Origin: Stercorarius parasiticus
Lineage: Eukaryota > Chordata > Aves > Charadriiformes > Stercorariidae
Reading direction: 5' to 3'
NCBI GenBank assembly: GCA_013396915.1
Contig: VWZL01003407.1
Coordinates: 129,845 to 193,844 of the forward strand
Length of the DNA stretch: 64,000 nucleotides
Shown: in pieces, positions 13,301-28,300 of the stretch
Numbering within the stretch: the stretch's first letter is position 1
Layout of the letters: every line of letters begins with the position of its first letter
The notes under the pieces: model-generated
Database searches by the model: none
What the model was told of the DNA's origin: nothing
What the model saw: only the letters and a program-made list of their open reading frames with translations
Program-made: the position numbers and the translations under genes

Positions 13301-16300
13301 TACATTATAATTAATTATTGAAGTACACATATCAAAACATATGTAACAATATCAGTGTCAGGCATCTATCTTAAATTGTGATTCTAGTTTTTGGCTGGTT
13401 ATGGTGTCCATCATTTGTTGACAGTACTCCTAAATCATGAATAGATTTAACTTTGAAATGACTACAGTTGGAAACATTCAAGGAAAAAACAATTTATCAA
13501 GGTATCCCAAGCTTTAAAGATAACAGGATAAATATAGACGCGATCTAAACTATGATTCAGAATACAATGCTAGAAGGAAAACCAAAATGCATTCAACCTA
13601 CTTATTGACAGATTTAAAGATGCGTGTTTAAGAATTCCACTGTTCAGCTGTACCTACACAGAGCAGAAAACCACTTCCTATTTATGCTACTAATTTTAAA
13701 AAGTTATCTCAAAAAAAAAAAAAACCAAAAGCCCACCCCAAAACCAAACAACTCACCATTCATTATCCATGGCATTTCAAAGATCACTATCTTTGCTGAA
13801 AAGAGAAAAAGAAAAGGAGATAACCTGAACACCAAGTATTATGTATTTCTCTGTTGAAGAGGCAGCACAGCACTAACGGTCATGTAAAAAGTGAATACTC
13901 ATTTTTAGAAGCCTCCACGTTCACTTCCTTGTAGAAGGAATTTTGTATAATTGTTTTTAACATATATAAACCTATTTTTATTACTATATAAATACATTAG
14001 CTGTCTGTTTGGAAAGCAGTTAATAAACTGTTAATAAACAGTTAACACTGTATATACTTCTCTGGGATACTACTTTTCTGACCTAACGTTACTTATAAGT
14101 AATCACCTTACATAAGGCAGAGAAAGGTAAGATCTCAACCTGAGCTAGAAAAGCAACTATTGAATGGAAAAGAAAGCTTAACACATATATTCAGCACCTC
14201 TTTTTCCCAAAGAAGCCAATAGTGACAGTCTTTGTAAATCTACATTTTTTACAAGCTTTCTTTGTTCCAGCGGAGAAGTTTAAAAAGTTAGTACTTTCAC
14301 TCAGAAGTGTCCCAAAATTTTTCTCTTCAAAAAAACAAAACCACAAAGGTTGTGCTTGCCTTTACGTTTGATATTTGATCAAAGTTTTTAACTTTGATAG
14401 CAATCTGAAATCTAGTATTCAGAGTTCAAGCAGCTGCTGTACAGAATTTCAATATTCACAGATACATTTTCACCTAAAATTTGTAACTCATGTAAGATGA
14501 GCAGGCAAACAATATTCAGTGGTTTGCCAACCATAAAAAAATTAGCAGGCAATATGCAGGTTTTTCCAAGTGTGCACACAAATATGCCTTAATCTGTTCA
14601 GAGTAAACCATTGCTCCCCAAAATTTTCTATAGCCATTCATCCTTTGTCCCCTGAAGACTCCTAAAAGATACAAACTGTCATGCAAGTTTGCAAACCTTC
14701 TACCCAAGTAACAAGGAACAAAAGAAACAACAAGCCAATTCAGTTCTACTAGATGCTTATATCAAATTTTAATCTCTGAAAACATGTCTGAGATTCTTAT
14801 TTCATGCAAAGCCAGTTGAGTTTTGATGAAAATTTATTTGCAATATGAAGTTACGCTTATTTATGAGCACAAAAATATTCTGAATCTGTAACATCCATGT
14901 GTTCCATGTAGTTATCACACAAAGCACGTGCAAAAAGATTTAAAGTCTCCCCCATCGTCTGCAACGTGATGAAATGCTCTTATTACACAGTCTACAGTGC
15001 TTAAGACATTATATACAATACTTACTGAGGAAGTTTGGGTAATAATCTGTAAAACAGTTGATAATAAACCGAACAAAATCCAAGTCCTAAAACAAAAACA
15101 CAGAGTAAATGCAATGGAAATCAAATACAGGCTTAGTTAAGCCATGGCATTTATTGAATAGTACAATATACTTATATTGTAATCATCTATATTCAAGTTT
15201 TACACATACTGCAAACACCATTGAAACTTAATGCAATGCTTTTCACTTCATTAAATTGCTGCAGGATTGTGGTCAAACTTAGCAGTCAACAGACCTATTA
15301 TCAATGCAATAAGTTAGGTGTCTAAACTACTGCAGAGTATCAAGAGGATTTAAGCTGTAATGGAAAGATACAGGCAAAATAAACCTTTAACCCTAGAGAA
15401 GCCTGACAAGTTATCTTAAAGCCTTACAAGGGAGAGTGCTAAGCATGCCAAAATTTCCCTTCAATAGCTTATCTTGCATATTCTTCAATGTATTTTTTTC
15501 TCTGGAAGATCCAGAGTGCAGTAATAAGTTTTCCTTTTAAGAGAATTTTTGGTTTTAGTATTAGTTTGTAGTATGCAGACAAATTGTGGGCAGAGGCAGC
15601 ACTCAAAATTGCTGCTTGTATACCACGCATTTTCAGGGTGCTTCCATCCAATGAGCAGCCACACAGAAACAGTACAACCAAGTCTCCATTGCAAAATCCA
15701 GGTATAATAGAACTGACTACACAGTAAAGGGCAAAAAAGACGTTTTATGAAATAAGCATAGATAATGAAGTAAAAGATACCTTACCACTATAAAACACTT
15801 TGGTTAGGTGGGAAGCCTGCCATGAGTACTCATACTTCCCCCAGTCCTTCTAACAGAAGGGACCACTACTACAATGGAGACTTTCAGAAATAGTACAAAC
15901 TATATTGCTGATGGAAGATCCAAAGCCTGTCATAACAGTAAAAATGCTGTGGGGAACAGGATCCTAGAGGGATGTAAACACACTATTACAACATTTGTGG
16001 ACAGAGAGAAAATAACCAACACCCTATATAAGAAGTTTACCCACAACCTGAAAGCTTTATTAGTAGCTTCAGTAATTAAAAACTAACTGAAAGCTTGATA
16101 TCTTTAGAGGCAGAAGGTAGCCTTTAACAGAAGTATTTATCTCAACTGGTTATTGCTTGTACCAAATGTAGTATCTTTCACTTAACAGCATAAACACAGT
16201 GACAGATTTCCAAGCAATGATTAGAATCTCCTGTGCATTAACAAGGACGCTACTCTTTATTCTGATGCCTATCCAAAAGCAGTACTGTCAGATACTAGGA

Positions 16301-19300
16301 GGATGGATCCAGCATTTTGATGGAAGTCTAGAATAAGAAGTAAAGATTTCAGCAGACCATTCAATAACTGCATCTATTCTAGTTACCTGAACTGGTGCGA
16401 CAAGGCATGAGCTATCAGAATTACCTGGCTGCATACCAGTGATAAAAGCCGACACAGTAGATGTCCATAACAATGGAATGGAAAAGAACAAGAAATCCAA
16501 GTTCTTTTAGGATAATATTTATCATTTACTCTGCATGGCTACAAACAGACATTAAAAAAAATACTCCTGTTCTGTGATAAATGTACTAACTACAAAGCAA
16601 GACTGTACAATGGGACACTTACGGAGAGCACTTGCTGAGATTGTGTCTCTGGGAGTTTCACAGACACCGGAAAGAAGTTGCTGCAGGATATGCTCCATAA
16701 AACGCAAATCAAGGAAATTATTACAATCCTTTATTCTTGTTATACAAAACCATGGCTCTCGTATTATCTTTAGGAGCATGGATAGACAGCTCTCAAGGCA
16801 CAGGTAAGAACACCAACCCTGCCTTCCAAAATTGAATTACACCATATTTGTCAAAATATCTTTTCAAAAGCTTGTGGCCCTGTACTGCACAGCTGCAAGG
16901 TCCTAATGCAATATTAACCATCTTGCCTGGAAAAGGTAAAAAGCAAGCTTTTTATTTTTCTTATATTTAAATGTATTCCTGCCATACGACAAAAAAAGAA
17001 AGAACAATATAAAAGTTTTAGCCATTCCTGTAAGAATAATCGGACAGCATGGCATTCAATAAGAAAAATTTCAATACTCTATAGAAATAAGGCTTTTTTT
17101 TTTAACCTATAGATAAACTATGGTATTTTTAGATATTAAATCTATAAATATGTAATGATAGGCAAGATCTTAATCCTGCAATCCAAACCAGTTTAGATTC
17201 TGCTCCTGGAAGTGGCTAAAAATTTACTTTTCTCTACCGAACTCAGCTGAAGAGAATGACAGAGAACTCTGTAGATTTTCACCTATCTATATTAAAATTA
17301 CTCAAATGTTGGCTCCCCCCACCCCTCAAAAAAAAAAAAAAAAGCCCGATTTTAGGTTGTCTAAGTTGAGCATCAGTAAAAACGCAGGAAGTGATATTGT
17401 TCTAATCTTCTAAACAAGCTTTTACAAAGCAAATGTTAAAGATACCTGTGGTAAACTATGGGTATGCATTTAATGCTTTCCTTGTAAAGATACTAATAGG
17501 TAGAAAACCAGACCTAAAGGAAGAGATATTACAACACACATTCACTCCTAAATCTAAGTAAGATTAAAAAACACATTTCAGAAGAGGACTTCAACCAGCA
17601 GATAGGCTGCAGCTTCATTCTATGCCATTAAGCAGATAAAATTCTACTGTTAGTAGTAATATATCATTCAGACTGTATTAATGACAACTGTAGATAAAGC
17701 TGTACACAAGCTGACACCCAGACTCATACCCAAAATGGATCACGAAAAAACCCAAATCTGGTAGATTTAAAGACTCATTGTAAAGATGCCAACATAAAAC
17801 AAAGATTGCCCCTCGTGCACTTGGAACGAAATAGATCTAGTGATCCAGATATTAACCAGAATGTCTGCTCTATAACAAGAGCAGCTTTTGAATCAGAAGA
17901 TTTTAATAAGACATACCTGAATCCAACTAAGGAACAGTCTTAGGAGCAAAATGTGTGTTAAACAAAACTTCTAGAAAAATATACAAAAAGTCCAGATGAC
18001 AGCATGCAACCAGTGTTGAGAAGGGAGAAGAACAGTACTGGGAAGTACTGGGATAAAAAATGCCATGTCAAAGCAAGGGAAGTGAAAAAGAACTACAAAA
18101 AAGAAAACCCACAGCATGCAGTTGTCAATTCTGTCTTCAATTGCAGTTTATTTACAGTAACTCCATAAGGAGCACTTTGTCATTTTGGTGCTCATAGAAG
18201 TGCAGACACGTGAAACATGAATACCAACAGATATCAGCAAAAGAACCCGATCTCAAGTTTACTACAGTAAATGCTAAAACAAGTGAACCAGATGTATTTC
18301 ATTGTATGTTTTGTGGGTTGAAAGCCATCATATCAGAAAAACTGTTCCCCAGGAACATATACTAAAGCAATTGTTTGCCTCCTGAAACAGATAATAGCAC
18401 TTATGCAGTGCAAGAGAAAAATACCTTACTGAGCTGAATCTCTAGCTCAGAGTAGAATAAACCCCACTCTACATGCTACAATGTTGATGCTTCTACACTA
18501 TAAATTCAGTATAGTTTAGCATCCTTCAAAGCAATGCAGGTGTATGGATGCCAAGTTACAACAGGTTCAGATAGCGTACAAGAATCACTGAAGCAAAAGC
18601 AAATATTGAGTGTTGTCAAACACTATGAAACTCCAGAGGTCATGTAAAAACAGATACTCACGTGCTTTGTGAAAGCTTTAGTGAAAATTAAAAGACACTC
18701 AACTTCTGGTTTTCTAACATAAGAATATTCCATGGGAAGGATTTTATGGGATATTGTAACATTTCACAGCAATATTTTCAGGATCAGTTTATGAAATATT
18801 ATGGCCAAAAAAACAATAAATAAAGCTTTTGAAAATTCAAAACCCCATAAATCACAGTTTTTAAATCTTTCACTTTTCCACATAGGCACAGGACTTAAGA
18901 ACAGTTAAGACCATCGATTCAGGATCAGTTCTTAAATACATTTAAATCTCACGTAACATACATGAACAATTTGCTAAATTCCAGTGAGTATCTAAACTTA
19001 AACATTCTCTGAAGTTTTACTTCAGGCAGGGAATTAGCCAGTCATATGTATAAGCACAATAAATCCCTAAGTAATTCCCACAGTAGACTACTGACTTGAC
19101 ATATGACTGATTGGTATGGAATTCATTTTTTTAAAACTTATTTCCAAATGTCTAGAACATGGAATTTTAAGTACTTAATTCACAAATGTTTTTAAAATTG
19201 ATGAAACTTTGAATTTTGTAAATTCTTGTGCAAGTGGGAAATAGTTTTCTGGAATACTTTCCAAAAGTAGTATATTTCCTCTTGGCTTCTTTAATGATTC

Positions 19301-22300
19301 AGTTCTACAACTATGTCCAAGGCAAAGGTGAAATCCTTCTCTTCAAATCTTTAGAATTTTCTTATCTAGTTGCAAATTTTTGAATAATCATCACTTTTAC
19401 AGAAGTGACTGAGCTACACTGCTCCTCCTTTATTTTGTACAGAAATTCATAAAGAACATGTAGAAAGGCATAAAAACTTTTGCTAAGAGAAATGTCTCCT
19501 TCTCCGAATGAAAAGTTGGAATCTCTTGTTTATGTAAGGTCAAGCTTGGAGGAAGTAGCCTTCAGTAAAGCTGACAAGTTGGACAAGGAACTGGAACAGG
19601 GGGTGAAGATATTATTCCTGAAGAAGTATAAACTTGAGTCTGATAGACACGCCTACAATTCAGAATATTAGTCTCATCATTGTAATAATATGTTTTGTTA
19701 GTAGGAGAAAAGACAGACTTGAGCTATATTTGGTTAAGATGATTACTGAAAGCAATGCCAACTTGATGAACTGCTCTTTTGCATCCAGCTGACTTCTCTT
19801 CACAACAGAATTCAACGGGTGGAGAGAGATGCATGCAGGGACTTACGAAATTAACACCATTTAAATATACAGGGACAGCATACATAGTATGCAGGATGGA
19901 GAGGCAGGACGAGGATCAGAATCGTCAACTGAAGATGCTGACTTGTAAGAACAGATTATCAAAGATCTCAGCCACTGCATCTAAAGGTTTTAATGCTTCA
20001 CCATTACCCCATTTTTCCATACTCTACTCAACTATGATACATAGTCACTTTGGCTCAGTCACCAAACTAAGAGTTTTCAGGTGTGCTGCACAAACTTAAA
20101 GTTTAATATGTAACAAAAGATTTTGGAAACTGCTCAAGTCACATGAAGAAGCCCTACGTATCACTGATACGAGCAATTGTTAAGTTATTTAGGTGACACG
20201 GACTGTACAAGGACTCCCCTTTTCCTGGGAACATAGGTTAAATAATTCAGAAAGTAATCAGAAAAACACAATAAAAATACTTACTATGTGACTGATTCCA
20301 GTTTCAGCCATGTCAAACACCACTGTTAAGGGCTTTCCATGATCTCTCTTGGCGTAATGTTCTAACCAAAAAGCTACTAGTTTCTTTTTCTCAAGTTGCT
20401 GTTTAGGATCTCTTATGTGATGTTTCACTCTGAACCAAACTTGTGAGAAGAAACAAAAACACAGACAACAATTGAAAAAACAGATCCAAATTAACAGACA
20501 ACAGTATTCAAATAACTATACAGGATGTACCGAAATTTATTAACACCTCTCAGTTTGTATTCTACATTTCTACTGATTTTGTGGCCACTGAACAGACAGA
20601 AAAACAACTGCATACCTCCCACTTTCCTTGCTCACATTTTTATACCAGAACTTTCTAAAAACTGAAAATACAAAGAATTACAGCACAGAAAAAGCAGTAG
20701 AGTGGAAAAATACTTCTCATGTATTTGAAGACTCTAGATTATAATATTGTAATTTCAAATTAATATCATATCTGTGGACCATGTGATTTATGTGATGCAT
20801 ATATTCTAAGTATTGCTGTGGTTGTGAAATTTATGTTTCTTTTTCTGCTTAGGTTTCCTACGGCATTTTAGCTGATGCGTTTTGAAAAAAATATTTACAC
20901 AAACATTATGAATTATATAAAAAGCAACAGACCTCTCTAAAATAAAATGAAAAAATCCAGAACATGAGCAACATTATAAAAACGAAAGCCCAATACATAC
21001 CCTTGTGGAATAAGAAACGAGTCATGTAGAGAGAAGTTTTTCCATGAAAAGTAGCATATTTCAAAGTAACCGACTTTATAAAAACATCTGAAACAAATTA
21101 CTGATTATACAATGAAGTGATAAAACTTGGGGCAGCACAATGTGAAGGGCAGCCTTCGTTTTTGGTACCTCTACAATACCAAAATTAGACAAGCCCTGAA
21201 AATAATTGTAGATGTACTCTAATATTTTTCTCCCTGAAACATGGAGAATCTTACTAAAAACCAGATTTCTTCTCCATGTCTTTTACTTCCGATTGCAATT
21301 AAAAAATATTTTATGGCTTCTGTAAAGGAACAAACTTTTTCTTTTTTTAAACATTGCATATTAACTACATGGTGTAAGTTCAGAATTTCAAAAACATATC
21401 CCTATTCGAACACAGAACTCCTGTGAAAGTAACTAATAATTCTTGAAGAACTTCTTTATACTTTAAAATGTCTGTTTTACATAACAGACTGAGAATAAAG
21501 CATGTGGCCCAAGAAACATTTCTCAAATGCTGACTAACCAGGAACTCTTAACTACAATACAATCTGAATTCGCATACCAAGTCAGACATTCTGACTCAAT
21601 TAACATTCACAGAAGAAACAGCTCACCTTTGGAAAACTGAGACATTAGTTATGTTTCAGTGACAATAAAATCAGAAATCATTATTTACTTGACTCACACA
21701 TTCTTGTCATGAAACAATTGCATAATTTTCTCAGTCGAAGCACAGATGCTTCTCCCCCACCCTCCAATCTCACCAAATTGAACCACCCAGTATAATCACG
21801 CTCAGCGTTCTAAATGCTATAAAAAGGTATCAACACCACTTATCCTTGAATACTTACCTTGAAGGCTAAAAGAAAAAACGTGAAGCATAACAAAGCAGCA
21901 ATTTTTCATACAGCACACATATCTCACAATGATAAGAAAAAGAGCAGTTTGACAAAACACAGACATAGAACAAAAGCTGCATTTTTCTGGTCATGATTTT
22001 TTTTTTTTTAAACACCAATATACTAGTTTAAACACAGTCATGTCCAAAAAGACTGGATTGTTAGTGTATTTCTGGAAGTACAAACTAGTCCTTGTAAACC
22101 AAGGAAAAGTAGAATTTCAGATTTAAATTTCTTGTTTTTTCAAGGTTCAAGATCACTGCCTGGAAAGCCTCATGAATGATTTGTTTAAAAAGCCTCTTTT
22201 GCCTCACGGGATTTAGGCTTAATTAAAAGTAAATATGCGAGATGTTACAACAGATTCATTTATAGAAAATAATACTATCTATTATACACTATTAAAAAAA

Positions 22301-25300
22301 CCCTCAGGAGTATTTCAGGCAGTAGGTACTGTCCCTATAGATCTTATTCTTTAATTAATAAAAATTTATCATATAACTTAAGCATCTACTCTCCAACAGT
22401 TCTCAGCTGTCCACACTGTTACTGAAGATTCCAGTGACACCAGAAAAAATTGAAAAAATAAAACAAGAAAAGCATTGCAGACCTCCTGTGAACCACTGCA
22501 AGTATGAAAGAATGTGGGCTGCTAGAAAAGCAATGACAATAATGCACTGTAATAATGAACATTTATACTAATCATATACTCACAACAGCAGATATGGAAA
22601 CAATGCACTTCAACAGGAAAGTTAAAATCTGCATCATAATTAGGATAAAAGTTTATGATTTTTGAAAACTGATGACAGTGTCCTCATTCCAATTCATTCC
22701 ACTTCTGTGATCCAGACGGATACTCAGTTACCAACTTGTCACCAATTTTAGTAAAAAACAGTTGCCAATATGTACTTACTTCTATTTTTAAAGTGTTTAT
22801 TTTTCAAAATAGATGCCAAAATGCTGGAAACAAAAAATAATGATCAATGACTGAAAATATTATATTCTGTGTAACTTACATAATTTATAGCCCTCTTTAT
22901 CATATCCATGCAGAAAGAGAGAACCATTTTCAAATAACCATTTTGGAAGGACAGATTCTGTCAAGTCTGCAAAGACAAATGAAAATTATTTCAGTACTCA
23001 TATTAGTAATCACATTTTAACTTAGCAGAAGTCACTAAAAATGCAGAAATCCAGCAACAAAATACAAAAGTGTCTTTATAAACCACTTTCCATGGCCTTA
23101 ACTAAACTAATGCAAATATTGAGCTCGTTTAAAATCTTTACTAATCTTCTTCCTCTCATGCCATAGAGTAGGATCTATTTAGGAAGAAATAAGAATAAAA
23201 AAATTGATATAAGAAAAATATAAAATATGCTGCAAATGTTTATGTTTGCTCATATTTGCAGCCCCTCTTACTCTATCTAATTCAGATTGTGAAGTCCTGT
23301 AGATAAAATTCAACTTCAAAACATTCTCACAGCACAAAACACAGATCTGTTCTACCTAGGGTGTCAGACCAGTGCTACTATGACAAAAAGCAGCCTGGTT
23401 TTTGTTGGGTTTTTTTTTCGTTGTTGTTTGCCCCCCCTTCCTTTTTTTTATTTTTATTTTTTTTTTTTAAGGACTCCATTCTAGCAAATGCACAAACAGA
23501 AAACAAGAGATAGCTGCCTGCCTTCCTTCCTCTTAAACAACCTTTCAATAGACACATAGAAGCTCAACAAAACAGTCAGACAGTACTGATCAACATAAAA
23601 AGCAATAGCCCTCTAATTTTTTTATTTTTTTTTTCTCCACTGAGTGGAAAAGTTCTTACTCATCTCTCTGTGGTACTTACAAAACTTTTAAAAGGTGCTT
23701 AATGAAACTACATATATAAGTCAGGTGTAATTCAACAGGAAAGCAACATACACCATCAAAATCATTATATAACATAGCTTACCATTAACCGTATATTCTT
23801 TCCTCCACTGAAAGCTTTCGTCAATCATCTTTAATGTATCATCCACAACATCATGACGCCAAATCAGATAATTTTCAACCCATTTATCATCTTGCTGAAG
23901 TCTTTCCACATCTCTAGAATCGTATTTATCTGATTTATCTAGCAAACAAATCAATTATTGTAAGAATATAGTATTTGGTATTAAAACATGAAAAGGAGAT
24001 TTGTCAAGTTTCAATATAAACATTTACTAGGTACATAGGATTTATTTTGCAGTCTCAAATTTAAGCAGACACAGCACAGCATGAGAAATTGATTACAAAC
24101 GCCTATCTCCTGCGATGATATTTAGGAACACTACAAGATTACACTCACTAGAAAAATATATTCTGTGAATCATTTTCAAAGAAAAAACATAAGGTGTGTG
24201 TAGGGCAGGTGTAATTTTTCTAAAAACAGCTTTCTATAATTAACAAAATATAGTCTAAGAATCTGTGTAATGAGAAATGTATATATTAAGCATATAATCA
24301 CGTTCAAGCTTGAGTTCCCAAACTTACAGTCATCAGCGTGTCAGACCACAAAATGTCAGAGAACAGGTGTCAAAATGACTATTTTTGACCATGCATTATA
24401 CATCATTGCATTAAATAATTTATTTTTTTTTTAAATTACACATTCTACACTTGTTATAAATTGTTACCTCACTGAACGCAAACCACAAGCAACTCCAGAG
24501 CAGTACAAAATCTCCAAGCTTCAAACTCTTCTTGTATCAAGTTAGCAACAGGATAACAGGTTAACATCTTTTAGGAACAGGAGTTGCTGCTGCTTCTTAC
24601 TTGGGTTTTTTTAATTACTATTTTTAAACAGGGAAGTTTGTGAAATACAAATGCCTAAGTGGACCTATTTTTGCTGTAGAAACACTTAATAAAAGGCTCA
24701 GTTTTTAGATCAATGCTCCTCTTTCTCTGAGAAATCTGCATAACTGAAATGTAAATCAAGTAAGAGCCCATGACTGAAACAGGCTTCTGAAAGCAACAGA
24801 CACTTTGCTAACTACTAAAAAAACCAGAAGACCTTAAACCATTCACTTAAATTTATTTGTGATTAGCATAAAAAAAGTTAAGACTGGTTAGTAAAATAGA
24901 CATTAATTTTCACATACTGGAAAAACTATTCCTCTGTCAGCAGCAATAAACTCAAAATAACTACTGTCAGGGCCACCATAATTAAAATGGCTACTTAGAA
25001 CTGTGACTGGATGGTTTATGGATGCGTATTTCAATTAGACATCTTAGCTCTGAGGAAGATGTTAAGAAAAAGAAAACATTAAATTCTGCTAATATTTTTA
25101 GTTTTACTGGCCTACATGAAAAGAGATGACCTATTTTACCTGTCATTCAATTGATACTTTTTCCTGTCACAAATCAGTCAATATAACTGCAAGAATATAC
25201 CCATTTTAAATGAGCCCATCCACTAACAGTTATTATGGTTGCACTCCCACAACATATCTCTTCACATCCAACTGCTTCTCACACACATTATCTACTCAGT

Positions 25301-28300
25301 TCCTTCTTTATTTGGCTTCAATTCTCCTTCCCTTGATTCCATCCCACTACCTTACCTTGTTCCTTAGCCAAGCCTGCAGTCAGATGCCACTTTCCATAAT
25401 CTTAGTCTTGCTCCTCTCTACCCAAAAGTCTCCAGTTCACTAAAAACTCTCACTTTTTCAGTTCGTTTTCTCATCATTTCCATACTTGCACCAAACAGCT
25501 CATTCCCTATGTTCCGACTAAGCCCAGTAGAGTGAACACTCAGCACAAAACTAAAATGCTGTTTAACTACTCTGGGGTTCTAGACCAACCACAGATGGAA
25601 CAAGTTGTAAAGAATTTGGGTATTAAATGCTCATTTGAAATTTGATTATTCCCCCAGTGATTTATGATTTGGGCAGTTTTGCCTGAGAAATGCTAGCAGT
25701 ACCTAGTTTCAAGTTAGAATCATAGAAAATTAACATTGGAGAGGATTTCTGCGGGTCAAGTCAGTCCTAACTCCTGTTCACAGTGAGGCTAACTTCCAAG
25801 GTTCGAACAGGTCGCTAAGCAACTTTTTTTAGTCAAATTTTGAAAACTCAGAAGGGTAGAAAGATGTCACAGCCTCTCTTCGTGTAACGTGCATTCCAAC
25901 CCAAATCCCCTTCAGCGATACTGTCACATACAGTAACTAAACTGGCACATCCACGGTCAGATAGAGTAAGAGAACCACCGGCTCCTCTTAGCCATGGTGT
26001 ACTAACTGTTCTATACCATGGATTATTCAACATGGTATATTGGCTATTCAAGCCATATCTAGCCACTCATACCCACAGCAAACCAGGGCTTTAACATCAG
26101 TATTACATGTCTCCAGCACATGAGCTACCTTACTTCAACTTGGTTTAATAATCTGCAACACGCACTAGCTTCCAGCTAAGGCTGACTGCAGTTAATCAAT
26201 CAGCCAAGTATTTTTCTGAGATCAGTCCCATGTATATCCTATTTGTATAAGGGATTTGGATACTGCATAATTAAAAAGAAAAACCACACACCAGCAGGTA
26301 AAAACTAAGAGGATAAGGTTTCACACTGTCAGAATGACAGAATAGTGCATCTTGTATCAAACAATAATTTAAAAACATTCACATATCATTATGTGGAACA
26401 TGCCTCAGAACACAAATTTCTGGGCCACTAACGAATTTTCCCAAACTCTGAACTTAGATAACATTAAAAACTAGAAATTTAACTTTGTGAATATTTTAAG
26501 AAAATGAAAGTGAGAGCAGAATGGAGAAAACGTTTTATCCAAACTTTCAACATCAATGAAAAGCAAGCTGGATTCAGAGATAGGGACAGTCCACAAGGAT
26601 TAAAGTATTCTTCCTCTCTTCAGCAACTAAATTCAACATGATGACACATGTAATCTGAATTTACATATATAATACAACACACACTAAACCAGGAACTAGT
26701 CCAACTCTGTCTCCACAGGCACTTGCAGGATGCTGGTATTTCAACCAGGTGAGCTTAACAAGACTGATGGAACAACAGGATTAGTGACTACTGTTTTAAC
26801 CTTACCTGATTTATCCAATTCTTGCTACAAAATAAATAAAGTTTCGAATGAGATTGCAAATCTAAAAGAAAGGTGCTTTACCTCACAAATATAAAGCAGA
26901 GTGATATGAAATTGCTGGAGTCCTTCCAATAATCCAGTCATTGAAAATATGTCAATTCAGAGGAGGAATTCCTCTTCAAATTTGTGCATTTCCAAGAATT
27001 CTACAGACATCTGGAAACTTGTTTTCAAACAATGCTGTGAAATAATCTGAATGTTTCGAATTTTAAATCGTTCATGGATCAACACTTGACTGCAGTTACT
27101 GGATTATTAGCAATTTCTGGAGTTAAAACAGTGGAAAGAAATAAACTTTTGGGGCTCTCAACACATAATGTAAACACATACTGCACAATGACTAACAGGC
27201 CAAAAAGGAAACAGAAGTTGGCTGAGGGGCACCCAAATCCAAATTGAGGTGAAACTATTAACTGAAGTATCTTACCTCAGACAATCCCCAAGCCTAGCCA
27301 CTTGAGATACTTGTAAACATATACTGATGCTTTTCTCACTAGAAAAGTAAATGCCTGTTTCTTCACACTTGTAGAACTGCCACTAAGATGCTGAGATGCA
27401 AAGTTTAGTCACCCTCCACTCAGGGAGATGGACATCCTGCAATTATGTCCATAACAAAAGGAATTTCATAAGGTATTTGGAACAAGCACCGTTTGCCCCA
27501 AAATTAACACAAGGAACAGCATTCACAGCTACTTCTGTTCAGAAAGAGACAGTGAATGCCACATATAACAGCAGTGCCAGACTTTCATGAAATATTTCAA
27601 GGTTAAGACAACTGTGCAGAAGCTTGGAAACCTGCTTCCTCCCTCAGCCCAAGAGATTCAAACCTTACTGTATCCAAGAATAGTTCCACAGCAAAAACTA
27701 GGATGCTGCAGGACTCTTCTCTTAAGCTGGTAAGCAGTATAAAAAAATTAAACAAGACTCAGATCCAGAAAAACGTGAGAAAGCATAATCTGCTTAGCAA
27801 ATTTGATATTTACGAGAGCATTAAAACCAAATTCTAAGTTATATATGAGGGAGTAACAGTGGCAACAGCAAGGAGGAGAGGACAAAATTAGCTCTCTCCA
27901 TTGCTTCAGCTAAAAGGCCTCCAGGAAAATTTGAGTGAGCAAGAAGATTGACCAGGTCTCAGGCAGAACCTTACAGTTTTCAGAGTTCATCATTTTATTT
28001 AACCTTATTTTAAAAATAGCTACTTAAAGTTACTTTCATTTCCTCATTAAACATTTGGGGTCAAGGGAGAAGACCGGGAGAAGACAGAAAAAGTTCTGTT
28101 TGAACAGTAGCTTCTTCCTATTACTCGTCTTCCTTTTTGTCTTGCTTAAGTGAGGAATTCCGTTCTTTCTATGACCACATTCTGCCCTTTTAATAGTTGT
28201 ATTCTTCAAGCTGCAAAACATACAGTAAAACTCTACAACTTAATTACTGTCTTCCAACATAAAGGATCCTGTAGAACACAAGACAACAGCTCTGAAAAGA